Positions 18,201-25,748 of a DNA stretch of 64,000 nucleotides are shown piece after piece (within the stretch, counting starts at the first letter, position 1; each line of letters opens with the position of its first letter). Under the pieces are notes generated by a model that searched no databases, was not told where the DNA came from, and was given only the letters and a program-made list of their open reading frames with translations. The stretch comes from Phycisphaerae bacterium (lineage in GTDB: Bacteria; Planctomycetota; Phycisphaerae; Phycisphaerales; SM1A02). Made by a program: the position numbers and the translations under genes. The stretch spans positions 19,733 to 83,732 of the forward strand of contig JAEUIU010000017.1 in the NCBI GenBank assembly GCA_016795065.1. The letters run 5' to 3'.

Positions 18201-18824
18201 CCATCGCCCGGTCGCGTCGCAGGCCGCCACCGGGCCACGCTCGAGCCGCGGGCGAAGTGGTACGGGTTCGAATCGACCATTGCCGAATGACAGGACATGC
18301 CCATCGAACGTCGTGAACAACAGACGTCCGTCAGGCGCCTCGGCAACCGAACGCACGACGTCGCCCTCCCAGCCGTCAGCCGGTCCGAAGGCACGCCACA
18401 CCTCGCCCTCGCGCATCGCCAGCCCCTGCACGGTTCCCACCCAAAGACGCTCGCTTCGGTCCAGATGCAGATGAACGACGCCCGATGCGGGCAATGCGGG
18501 TGTGGTTTCAGGATTGAGAACCTGAAACTGCACGCCGTCGAACCGCACGAGCCCGTCAAACGTGCCGAACCAATGGTATCCATCGGCTGTCGTCACCATG
18601 GATGTCGCCGAGTTCTCGGGCAGGCCGTCCTCCACCTGCCACGAGCGGATGTAGTAGTCGTCGTGAGCCGTGGAGACGAGTGTCGCTCCCGCCATCGAAG
18701 CGCCCATGGCAAGGACGATCGCCGCGATGATCCCGCCCAGCCGCCGCGCGAGCACGCACAATCCGGTCCCCATTCCCATCCGGAGGGGCTGTGTGAGGGG
18801 TGGCTTGCTCGTGGCGGCCTGCAT
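15288..18824 (-). CDS. Periplasmic beta-propeller sensor histidine kinase (Reg_prop, Y_Y_Y, PAS, HisKA, HATPase)
   Basis: A protein of 1178 aa. A signal/anchor segment (about residues 28-48) is followed by repeated 'two-component regulator propeller' units such as 'WVGTSGGGLLRL' up to about residue 690, which make a large periplasmic sensor. A Y_Y_Y domain follows (about 715-775), then a transmembrane helix (about 780-800), a PAS domain (814-930), HisKA with His961 in 'SIAHELNQPL', and an ATPase domain with 'DSGSGIP' and 'GTGMGLGLAV'. Such sensors typically detect glycans in Bacteroidetes hybrid systems; here the protein is not fused to an AraC output but works with separate regulators. No Shine-Dalgarno precedes ATG 18824; a TAGCAT box is 9 nt upstream. 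Confidence 0.92.
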   Translation of the reverse strand: MQAATSKPPLTQPLRMGMGTGLCVLARRLGGIIAAIVLAMGASMAGATLVSTAHDDYYIRSWQVEDGLPENSATSMVTTADGYHWFGTFDGLVRFDGVQFQVLNPETTPALPASGVVHLHLDRSERLWVGTVQGLAMREGEVWRAFGPADGWEGDVVRSVAEAPDGRLLFTTFDGHVLSFGNGRFEPVPLRPRLERGPVAACDATGRWWIVQPGFFGVWNGAEWIEVEGAREGEAASAVCAPARDGGIWVVYRRALVKYRSPTEFERRELGVDMRGMWSAFEDSAGNVWACTHDHGLFRIAPDGTMSHWTTENGLTYNGVRFVSEDREGNIWVGTSGGGLLRLTSRRCHTIGVEGGIAEPIVNSVSSDGEGGVLVGTYGHGPFQLKDGVASAIRLGRIGGYVQSMLSDRTGRVWIGSFGDGLFVKDASGVRQVSGELTGGANVLAIFEDTKGRIWVSGGQAIAAFEGEAWREYGEAQGLPRSEVCAFAEDEEGRLWLSNLVGVYRLEGDSFVEVRDENGNALSGVGCLTAETGGTMWMGSRHKGLRRWRAGRIADLAEQLESVGGSVLGILKDDVGNWWLSTRLGLARASFRQLDAVADGKETHVDVLRLGLMDGMATVECSGGRQPVSAKDTRGRLWFATRKGVTMVDPSTFRRNEVPPPVRIEAVNYTSASGETSFSLRQAFASADDALPIPPGSKGIEILYAALSFTDPATVRFKVKMSGVDHDWVDAGNRRAIAYGRLDPGLHVFRVRAANNDGVWSTEEASLTLDVQPFVWQTAWFQVGAATLLVSGGAASAWWIARLRQRGRRRAGNRFRLALEASASGMVMLDGEGRIVLLNAQAERSFGYARDELVGRSIRLLLPEKFAAVHAAIRHVCLSGQAMDATTIGGEPLGRRRDGVEFPIEIGLNPIDAEAGRLVLASISDISARKRAELESARQRNEVAHLSRVNLLGELSGSIAHELNQPLTAILSNAQAAQRFMQRDDVDLGEVREILDDIVEQNKRAGEVIHRLRTLLRKGEVNHEALSVDEVVNEVLKLARSDLINHGVSVEAQLEAGLPRVLGDRIQLQQVLLNLVMNACDCLDRMPSGERRLVVRTARQDPNRVRVTVRDSGSGIPAGFAERIFEPFFTTKGTGMGLGLAVCRTIVTSHACEIWATNNDDVGASFHFTIPTFDGAEA

Positions 18825-18833
18825 CGATCTGCC

Positions 18834-18839
18834 ATGCTA
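18834..18839 (-). promoter_or_regulatory. Candidate -10 element (TAGCAT) before the propeller kinase
   Basis: The hexamer TAGCAT lies 9 nt before ATG 18824 and the start has no Shine-Dalgarno. The spacing would put the transcription start at or just before the start codon. The same hexamer precedes the NAD kinase and modA starts. No clear -35 box was seen. Confidence 0.35.
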
Positions 18840-19019
18840 ACGAAGGGCCGGCGTCACAGCGATGGGGCGCAGATCCGCTCGGACTCGGAGGTTTCAAGCG
18901 AAGGAACCCGTTCGCGGATATCGCGAGCCCAGGCCGTCCAACCCTGCCTCACGAACCGAACGGCAACATCGGATCCCATCGTCGATGTGACCGTCGGCAA
19001 CGAGGCACGTTGGCGTTCA

Positions 19020-20642
19020 TCATGACGGGCAAGCGCCCCAAGCCCCGAGCACCAGAGCAAGGTCAGCTCCGTCGACCGCTCCACTCGCGTCGAAGTCTGC
19101 TCCTCCGATCGATCCCCATTGCCCCAGAAGGAGTGCAAGGTCCGCTCCATTGACAACGCCATCGGCGTTCAAGTCCGCCACGCAAGGCGAGGACGTCACC
19201 ACGAAGCTCACCGGCGTCGATGCGATGCCGTTTGCTACGACCGCGAGCGAATAGCTTCCTGGAGCGAGCGATGGGGGCAGGGTCATGGACGTCGTGGTGG
19301 GAAGTGACCCCGTTGCCACACCGGTGCTGTTCCAGTTGCTGGTGCGGGCATATCGCACCATCTTCCCGTTCGCCGACGTGAGCCGGGCAATCGGGTAGTT
19401 CGTGTTCATCTGCCAGTCATCACCGTAGGAAGCGCCCTCCGAAATGCCGTTGAATCCCGTTCCGCTCAATTGGTACGTCGAGGCAGCGGTCTTCACGACG
19501 CCGGAAAGAACGGGCCTCCCCACCGCCAGCGGCGCAGCATTGGACACCCACACGTAATAGGTCGGAGAGTCCTGCTGCGTGCAGAGAATCCCGCCGTCAG
19601 GCAGCACGAGAAAGCAGAACACATACGACGGCGCGTCGATCGAGTTGCCACCACCCGGTGCAGGGATCTGCGTGAAGGCGTTTGTCATCGCGTCGTAGAG
19701 ATAGAACGAGGTCGGGCTCGGAAAGTGGTTCGCCGGCGTCGGGGCCGGGGAGAGTGCGGCGAGTACCTTGCCGTCCACCATCATCGCCACCGGCGCGTCA
19801 GGGGCACCGCTGCCGTTGGGGAGGACTGGGCCCGCCGTCCACGATCCCGGCAGTCCACCCACCCCGGGCACGTAAAACGCCGAGGTGCTCAGCGAGCCGA
19901 TGAAGAAGCCTCGCCCGTCAGGCAGGCGCAGGGCCCCGCCGGTCTCCAAACCCCACGGGTCATAGAGTTGAACCGGCGTTACGCCAGCGCTCTGCCAGGC
20001 ATTGAGCGAAGGGATGTACCGCTCGGAGGTCGTCGCCCCCCGATCGACGAAGAGAATGCTGTCGTCTGCGAGCTTCATCCAGACCGACTCGTTGTGGATG
20101 CCGAGGCACTCGGGCCCGTTGCTGAAGGCGTTGGTGACGGGGTTGTAGATCCGGGTCTTGGTCAGCGTCCCTGTCACCAGCGCCTGCAAGACACGACCGT
20201 CGGGGAGCATTTCGGAGTTCGCGTCACTCACCGTTCCACCGGGATCCGGCGCGGCACTCCAAACGTTGGTCAGCGGGTTGTACACCTCCGCCTTCGCCTT
20301 CCCCGTGCCATATTCGCCGCCTGCCACATACACCCGACCGTCCATGAGCACTTGCGAAGAGAAGTACTCACGCGTGTTCAGCATCGGCGCGATCCCACTC
20401 CACGTTCCGTTCACATAGCTCCCGTGCGCGTCGGGCGTCAGCTTGTGCCACGTGTCACCGATGTCGTCGTTTCCGGTCGCGTCGGACAGGGCGAGCACGG
20501 TCCCGTCCGAGAGGAGAAGCGCGACTCCAGCATTCGACGCTGGAGCGTCGGCGGTCACACGCACCCACTCCATGGCGTGACCGCGAGAGGCGACGAAGAG
20601 GACGGACGCGATACCGGAAGTGAGGACCAGTCGTCGGAGCAT
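19020..20642 (-). CDS. Secreted galactose-oxidase-like / Kelch protein with DUF1929-like domain and dockerin-like C-terminus
   Basis: A protein of 540 aa from ATG 20642, which opens a signal peptide (MLRRLVLTSGIASVLFVASRGHA-ME). Residues ~40-390 are Kelch-type repeats ('LLSDGTVLALSD', 'MDGRVYVAGGEYGTG', 'LPDGRGFFIGS'), forecasting a beta-propeller. Residues ~395-495 have the early-set/DUF1929 pattern seen after such propellers ('GASYGDDWQMNTNYPIARLT', 'TSNWNSTGVATG'). The end holds two dockerin-like motifs (VVNGADLALLLGQW, AVDGADLALVLGAW). I cannot confirm the copper ligands of galactose oxidase, so enzymatic activity is uncertain. It is divergent from the DUF1653-GNAT gene and stands alone. 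Confidence 0.82.
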   Translation of the reverse strand: MLRRLVLTSGIASVLFVASRGHAMEWVRVTADAPASNAGVALLLSDGTVLALSDATGNDDIGDTWHKLTPDAHGSYVNGTWSGIAPMLNTREYFSSQVLMDGRVYVAGGEYGTGKAKAEVYNPLTNVWSAAPDPGGTVSDANSEMLPDGRVLQALVTGTLTKTRIYNPVTNAFSNGPECLGIHNESVWMKLADDSILFVDRGATTSERYIPSLNAWQSAGVTPVQLYDPWGLETGGALRLPDGRGFFIGSLSTSAFYVPGVGGLPGSWTAGPVLPNGSGAPDAPVAMMVDGKVLAALSPAPTPANHFPSPTSFYLYDAMTNAFTQIPAPGGGNSIDAPSYVFCFLVLPDGGILCTQQDSPTYYVWVSNAAPLAVGRPVLSGVVKTAASTYQLSGTGFNGISEGASYGDDWQMNTNYPIARLTSANGKMVRYARTSNWNSTGVATGSLPTTTSMTLPPSLAPGSYSLAVVANGIASTPVSFVVTSSPCVADLNADGVVNGADLALLLGQWGSIGGADFDASGAVDGADLALVLGAWGACPS

Positions 20643-20651
20643 GGTGCGTGG

Positions 20652-20680
20652 AGCGTACGGAAACGGACTGATCGAAACAA
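20652..20680 (-). promoter_or_regulatory. Candidate sigma70-type promoter for the Kelch protein (TTGTTT-N17-TACGCT)
   Basis: Read on the minus strand, TTGTTT (20675-20680) and TACGCT (20652-20657) are separated by 17 nt. The -10-like box ends 9 nt before ATG 20642, which has no Shine-Dalgarno. The arrangement fits a leaderless or nearly leaderless transcript. It is the best -35/-10 pair among the similar sites in this window. Confidence 0.45.
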
Positions 20681-20783
20681 GTATGAATCGACATGATGCG
20701 ATTCGACGTGCGCCTTCCGGGGGATGACGCGATCGTGCCGGCCAGCGCACCACCGTCGGAGCGACCTCGTCAGGCCGTTGCCT

Positions 20784-20789
20784 TACAGT
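20784..20789 (+). promoter_or_regulatory. Candidate -10 element (TACAGT) before the DUF1653-GNAT gene
   Basis: TACAGT lies 6 nt before ATG 20796. No Shine-Dalgarno is present in the short gap, which fits leaderless transcription. No -35 box was recognised. Confidence 0.3.
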
Positions 20790-20795
20790 GCTTCC

Positions 20796-21470
20796 ATGAG
20801 TTGGACTCTCCACCGGCACGCCAAGGGCAATCCGTATCTTGGGCTGACAACCGCCCTTCACTCAGAGAGCAAAGAACCACACGTTGTCTATCGCTGCCTT
20901 TACGCGAATGACCTGTGCCAGGACTGGATTCGTCCGCAGGCAATGTTTGAGGGCGTCAACGAGCGAGGAGAGCGTCGGTTCGAGCCGATCGCACGCATGC
21001 GCATCGTCCAACCGGAAGAGGTGGCGACCGTTTTGGCCTTTGGCTTCGACGCGTGGGGAGACGGTGACGACCTAACGACATTCGTCGCCCGTTACGACGA
21101 CAACCCGAATCACCTGCGCGGCACCCGCTATCTTCTCGAGACGTTCGACGGCGAGATCCTCTGCAACCTGAACACCCTGCGATTCCAGCGCGGTCTGATG
21201 GGAATCGCCTCCGTCGCCACGGCGCCGCATCATCGCCGCCAGGGTTGGGCGAGCCTCCTCCTGCGAGCGGTGATGGAACTGCTAAGGCTCCAGGAACAGG
21301 GACCGATGCGGTTCCTCCTCTTTTCGGAAGTCGACCCGGCGATCTACAGGGCCTGCGGCTTTCGGGAACTTCCCGAAGGAAATCAGCACTTCAAGCCCTC
21401 GATCGCGATGGCGACCGGCGACTTTCCGCTGCCGAGCGACGAGGTGCGGTTCGTGACGCGCTACTTTTAA
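20796..21470 (+). CDS. DUF1653-GNAT acetyltransferase fusion protein
   Basis: A protein of 224 aa. ATG 20796 is chosen because DUF1653 starts at once ('SWTLHRHAKGNPYLGL'); the 24 codons upstream look non-coding. Residues 1-68 match DUF1653, a small SH3-like domain: 'YRHxKGNxYxVL...HSE..E..VVYxxLY.....WxRPxxMFxE'. Residues ~70-224 match a GNAT N-acetyltransferase, with the acetyl-CoA loop in 'GIASVATAPHHRRQGWASLLL' and 'RACGF' near the end. DUF1653 is usually a separate ~70-residue protein, so the fusion is unusual. The substrate is unknown. The gene is monocistronic or followed by the PhnA-like gene 91 nt downstream. Confidence 0.8.
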   Translation: MSWTLHRHAKGNPYLGLTTALHSESKEPHVVYRCLYANDLCQDWIRPQAMFEGVNERGERRFEPIARMRIVQPEEVATVLAFGFDAWGDGDDLTTFVARYDDNPNHLRGTRYLLETFDGEILCNLNTLRFQRGLMGIASVATAPHHRRQGWASLLLRAVMELLRLQEQGPMRFLLFSEVDPAIYRACGFRELPEGNQHFKPSIAMATGDFPLPSDEVRFVTRYF

Positions 21471-21561
21471 TCGGCCTCCCGACCGAAGCAGCCCGCCGGC
21501 GCCGGGTCGATTGCACGATTGTCCGATTCCGTGGACACTGCTCGCCCTACCGAAAGGCACC

Positions 21562-21807
21562 ATGGCACCACTGGACGGCGCAACCGACGATTGGGATGTC
21601 ATCACCAAGGACTCCAACGGCAACGTCCTCCAGGACGGCGACTCGGTCGTCGTCATCAAGGACCTTGACGTGAAGGGCGCGAAGACCACCATCAAGCGCG
21701 GCACCACCTACAAGAAGATCCGCACGACGTCGAATCCGGAAGAGATCGAGGTCCGTGAAGGCAAGTCGGTCTGGGTGCTGAAGACCTGCTTCGTGAAGAA
21801 GAGCTGA
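21562..21807 (+). CDS. Short PhnA/YjdM-like domain protein
   Basis: A protein of 81 aa. ATG 21562 follows AAAGG at 5-7 nt. The body, 'DSNGNVLQDGDSVVVIKDLDVKG' to 'WVLKTCFVKK', is the C-terminal SH3-like domain of the YjdM/PhnA family. Full family members are about 110 residues with an N-terminal zinc ribbon; the ribbon with its four cysteines is absent here. Despite the historic name, the family's link to alkylphosphonate use is weak and its function is unclear. It is convergent with the large gene at 21841. Confidence 0.8.
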   Translation: MAPLDGATDDWDVITKDSNGNVLQDGDSVVVIKDLDVKGAKTTIKRGTTYKKIRTTSNPEEIEVREGKSVWVLKTCFVKKS

Positions 21808-21840
21808 AGCACCCCGAAGTGCCGCAAGCTCAAGGCAGCA

Positions 21841-24684
21841 TCAGCCGGTCCAGGCCCCGAGCAGGATCGCGAGATCGCTTGCCGCGACAACGCCGTCGGC
21901 ATCGAGGTCCCCAAGACCGTTGGTGCCGCCTGAGGTGCCCCACGCCCCCAACAGGAGCCCGAGATCCGCGGCGTTGACGGCACCGTCGCCGTTCAGGTCC
22001 GCGGCCACCGCGATCGGCGCCGCAACCACTTCGAAGAACGCGTAGGCGGGAAAATCGAGGTCGGACATGCTCATCGACACGAGCACGAGTCCCGTTGATG
22101 TCGGGGCGAAAACCATCTCCACGCGACCATCGTCGTCGGTGAAGATCACGCTCGTTTCGCCGTCGTCGCTGCGTTCACCGCGAGCGAATTCCACTCCCCC
22201 GGCGAGCCGACGGAAGGTGATCGGCAGTCCGCTGAGCGGTACGAACTCATGTTCAAGGGTCGCCGTGACGCTGGGAAGCGAATCGAGAGCCACTTCCAGC
22301 GGCGGCGTTTCCACGGCATGCAACTGATCCGCGTTCTCGGGGCATGTCACCGACCCCGCCACGGCGCCGTTCTCATCCTGGGCGGCAATGGCATGGGCCA
22401 TGACCGCCGGAACGTCGGCCGGGAACGGAACATCACCTGTGAATCCGCCATCGCCGTCAAGCGTGCCGGTGAAGATCACACGGTCATCGACCAGCACGTC
22501 AAACGATGCATTCGGAGTGAGGCCTGCTATCGAGATCGGATACGCGGCGCCCGGCGTCGGCACGCCATTTCCATAGGTCGTGAATGATGGCCGTTCCATC
22601 CACTCGCGCAGGTGATACTCCATCATCGTCATCGCCGCTGGTGCTCCCGTCGGCAGGACTGCCAACCCGACGGGAACGACGCTCGGTGACATGATCGACA
22701 GCTCCGGCGGAAGGCCGACAAGAGCCTTCGGCAGTTCGACGGCCAATCGCGCCGCGATGGGCGTGTGCAGAAGGTCTCCCTCCGAGAGCGGGACGATCTC
22801 TTCAATTGTGGCCCCTTCAATGGGTGAGACCGACCCGTTCGAGGTGTCACGCACCTGGGCGCTCAGGTCGTACCGACCTGCGTTTCCCGTCGCGTGCAGT
22901 TCCAGAACGTTGTCCACGCCGCTCATGCCCTCCCATTCGACACCCGTCGTCGGGTCATCGTCGCTGTCGAACGCGAACACGTAGAGCACATCGACCTCAC
23001 CCACAAAGGGATCGGCCAAGAGCATCTCGCAACGCATGGCCGCGTCGCCGTCATCGCTGGCGATCAAGGCGTCGTCCAGCGTCAGGTATCCCGGCTGATC
23101 GGCGAATCCGCCGCCCGTCGACGTCGGAGCTGCCCGCTGCTGAGGCAACGCCCCGCCCGGATAGTTCTTGTCGAACTGGGCCGCACAATCGCCGACGCGA
23201 TGCCTGTTCCGCCGCACAGCCGCTGCCTGCGACGTCGTGAGGTTGTAGCTGTCGGAAGTGACGGTTGGAGTCAGCACATTGTGGGGATGGGTCGCGGGAT
23301 CCACATGGCCGCCGCTGTCGGCAACCCCCGGGTTCCCGGGCGTCGCCGGGTCCACGCGGTGGCCCGGCCCCAATCCCAGCGCGTGATAGGTCTCATGGGC
23401 GAGGAGCGCCCCCGTTTGGGCCGGGTCGTACCCGCCCTCCCCATCGCTCTGTCGCTCCACGATGGCGACGGGAACTCCCACCGCCGCTGCGCCGTCGGTT
23501 GTCGTCCAGGTTCCGTCCGTCTCCTGAACCTCGACTTCCTTGACGAAGGAGATCTTGAATCCCTTGCCTCCCGCGAGCTTCTCTTTGATTTCCTTTCTTC
23601 CGGCCTTGAGAAACTCCTCAAACTCCCCGTTGGCCGCGTTCGGGATCTTGACGACGCCATCCCCGCCGGCGTCTCCGCCGGTTGCCGGCGCCGGATCGAC
23701 GACGACGTGCATCTCAATGCCAGCGCGGGATCGCCTGAAAATCTTGTTCGCGGCTTTCACAGCCTCCTTTGCCTGGGCCGGCGTCACGTTGCATCCCGGG
23801 TAGAGATTCACGATGACCGGGACGTGCGTGCGAAGCGCTCGCACGCCGGTGAGATTCGGCACCGCGGCATTCGCGCCGACGCTGAGTGCGCCGGTTGCCA
23901 GAAGACTCGTCGATAGGAGCGCTGTGTTTCCAACGGCGCGGACCGGGCGACGATCGCCACTCACGTCGGTTCGCCGACGCCGATGCGGCCGAAGGAGAGC
24001 GGCAGCGACGAGTGCGACGGCGATCGCTCCCGGCGTCGGCGTCCCGAAGGCCTTCGAACTGATCGTCTCGTCGAATCCGGTTCCGGTGCTACCTGGTGGC
24101 AGCAGGCTCGCGAGCGGCCCAGGCAGATTCGCGCCATCCGCCAGCCCGATCCCGAAGCCGTTGTTGGCGCTTCCATACGACGCTGTGAAGGGCGCGTTGA
24201 AACTGCCGGACGCCGTGGTGATCTGCAGCATCATCGTGTCGATGGCGAAGTAGCCATCGCCGGTATCCGTCAGCACGCCGGCAAGTCCGATGTTCCCAGC
24301 CGCCAACACCCCGAAGAACGAAGGGTCGATCGTGGCGCTCAACCACCCGGTCCCAAAGCTGCCCTGGTCGACCAGCGGCACGTTTGGCCAGATCGCCAGG
24401 CCGAACAACTGATCGGAGAGATCGAAGGACTGCCCCATGTTGTCGGCATGGAAAAGCCTCAGCGTGTTGACCTCGTGACCGAGGACGGTGCGATGGGCCG
24501 TGAATCCAGCCGTATCCAAGACGAACGAGGCCGACAGGATTGGCTCTCCGATGGGCGCGTAGACAAAGCTCGCTCGCGCGGCGGAAGAGGCAAACGCCGC
24601 GATCGTCGCGCTCGCCAACGCCACCGGCACTGACACCACGCCAACGACATCGCCCGTCCATCTGAAGGAGTGACGATTGCTCAT
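21841..24684 (-). CDS. Two exported proteins joined in one frame: PEP-CTERM-like protein + zinc-protease-like dockerin protein
   Basis: A single 947-aa frame starting at ATG 24684 with AAGGGG upstream. Residues 1-38 are a signal peptide and 39-213 a beta-rich secreted domain. Residues 215-238 ('GTPTPGAIAVALVAAALL' plus 'RPHRRRR') are a sorting anchor of the PEP-CTERM type, which should end a protein. Residues 241-273 then look like a second signal peptide ending 'GANA-AV', beginning at a GTG codon (23964). The rest has a zinc-protease-like H430-E-T-Y-H434-A-L-G-L-G-P-G-H, in which the third His falls two positions later than in metzincins. Beta-sandwich domains and two dockerin-like motifs follow (AADLGLLLGAW, ASDLAILLGAW). 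Either it is a real fusion or a stop codon has been lost. Confidence 0.75.
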   Translation of the reverse strand: MSNRHSFRWTGDVVGVVSVPVALASATIAAFASSAARASFVYAPIGEPILSASFVLDTAGFTAHRTVLGHEVNTLRLFHADNMGQSFDLSDQLFGLAIWPNVPLVDQGSFGTGWLSATIDPSFFGVLAAGNIGLAGVLTDTGDGYFAIDTMMLQITTASGSFNAPFTASYGSANNGFGIGLADGANLPGPLASLLPPGSTGTGFDETISSKAFGTPTPGAIAVALVAAALLRPHRRRRTDVSGDRRPVRAVGNTALLSTSLLATGALSVGANAAVPNLTGVRALRTHVPVIVNLYPGCNVTPAQAKEAVKAANKIFRRSRAGIEMHVVVDPAPATGGDAGGDGVVKIPNAANGEFEEFLKAGRKEIKEKLAGGKGFKISFVKEVEVQETDGTWTTTDGAAAVGVPVAIVERQSDGEGGYDPAQTGALLAHETYHALGLGPGHRVDPATPGNPGVADSGGHVDPATHPHNVLTPTVTSDSYNLTTSQAAAVRRNRHRVGDCAAQFDKNYPGGALPQQRAAPTSTGGGFADQPGYLTLDDALIASDDGDAAMRCEMLLADPFVGEVDVLYVFAFDSDDDPTTGVEWEGMSGVDNVLELHATGNAGRYDLSAQVRDTSNGSVSPIEGATIEEIVPLSEGDLLHTPIAARLAVELPKALVGLPPELSIMSPSVVPVGLAVLPTGAPAAMTMMEYHLREWMERPSFTTYGNGVPTPGAAYPISIAGLTPNASFDVLVDDRVIFTGTLDGDGGFTGDVPFPADVPAVMAHAIAAQDENGAVAGSVTCPENADQLHAVETPPLEVALDSLPSVTATLEHEFVPLSGLPITFRRLAGGVEFARGERSDDGETSVIFTDDDGRVEMVFAPTSTGLVLVSMSMSDLDFPAYAFFEVVAAPIAVAADLNGDGAVNAADLGLLLGAWGTSGGTNGLGDLDADGVVAASDLAILLGAWTG

Positions 24685-24924
24685 GGATGTCCCCTTTCGA
24701 ATCTCAGCTCACCGACTGCTCACGGACGGGCTGGCACGATGTCGGCCAAGCGTGGGCTGTCGGCTGCAGGGCCTCACGAGAGACGATAGCACGACGATGG
24801 GCGTGACACACCGACTCGTCCACTCCTCGCCAATGGCGAATGCGGACAATGGATCGGCTTCTGTGCCGGAGCCGCCGCATCAACGACTTCGTTGCAATCT
24901 CGCACCGCGATCTTCGCGTCCTCG
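24685..24924. other. Intergenic region, no gene recognised
   Basis: These 240 bases lie between thiD and the 21841-24684 gene, both on the minus strand. Apart from the ribosome binding site of the latter I see no feature; short open frames have no domain. Confidence 0.45.
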
Positions 24925-25737
24925 TCAATCTTTCCCATGGTGACGCGGGAGAGGCGCACCAGTCGGCGCGCCGTGGTTCACAGGCCCTTGCCCACCACCG
25001 AGTTGCGGCGCGGTGCGGATGGCCGCGCGGACGTACTCGCGAGCCAAGGCGACGGCGGTCACGAGCTCCTCACCGCGCGCCAACCGAGCCGTGATCGCGG
25101 CTGAGAGCGTGCAGCCGGTGCCGTGCGTACTGGTCGACAGGATCCGTTGGCCTGCGAAAGCCGTCACCCGACCCTCCGACCAAAGGAGGTCCATGGCGTC
25201 GCTCGACCGATGCCCTGCCTTGATGAGAACGTGCCGCGGCCCCATCGCCGCGATGCCTTCGGCTGCCCGCTCCATCGCGCTCCGCGAATCGACCGGGAAG
25301 CCAACCAACCGCGAGGCCTCGGCGAGATTGGGCGTCACAAGGAACGCATGCGGAAGGAGGCGCCTCACGAGCGCCTCGACGGCGCTGTCGGCAAGAAGCG
25401 CCACACCGTGCTTACTGATCATGACCGGGTCGACGACGAGCGGGAACGGGAATCTCGCAGCGCGCGACGCCAGGGCCTCGATGATGTCCGCGCGTCCGAG
25501 CGCTCCGGTCTTGGCGGCGTTTGGCGGGATGTCCTCGAGAACCGCATCCAACTGGGCGAGGATGAACGGCGGCGCAACGAACTCCAGCGCGGAAACCGTG
25601 CGCGTGTTCTGCACGGTGAGGAGCGTGACCACGCTCTCTCCATAAACCTGATGCTGCTGGAATGTCTTGAGGTCAGCCTGAAGTCCGGCGCCGCCGGAGG
25701 GATCGGAGCCTGCGATGGTGAGTGCGACGGCTTGCAT
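24925..25737 (-). CDS. thiD: Hydroxymethylpyrimidine / phosphomethylpyrimidine kinase
   Basis: A protein of 270 aa, the normal length of the family. ATG 25737 is preceded by GGAAG. It phosphorylates HMP and then HMP-P in thiamine biosynthesis, in the cytoplasm. The N-terminal 'TIAGSDPSGGAGLQADLKTF' binds the pyrimidine, 'VVDPVMISKHG' is the core strand, and 'THGTGCTLSAAI' is the phosphate-binding/catalytic anion hole. It lies 11 nt after the DUF1080 gene and so probably sits at the end of the sugar operon. No other thiamine gene is in the window and no TPP riboswitch was recognised, so its location may be fortuitous. Confidence 0.93.
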   Translation of the reverse strand: MQAVALTIAGSDPSGGAGLQADLKTFQQHQVYGESVVTLLTVQNTRTVSALEFVAPPFILAQLDAVLEDIPPNAAKTGALGRADIIEALASRAARFPFPLVVDPVMISKHGVALLADSAVEALVRRLLPHAFLVTPNLAEASRLVGFPVDSRSAMERAAEGIAAMGPRHVLIKAGHRSSDAMDLLWSEGRVTAFAGQRILSTSTHGTGCTLSAAITARLARGEELVTAVALAREYVRAAIRTAPQLGGGQGPVNHGAPTGAPLPRHHGKD

Positions 25738-25748
25738 GGGGACTTCCG

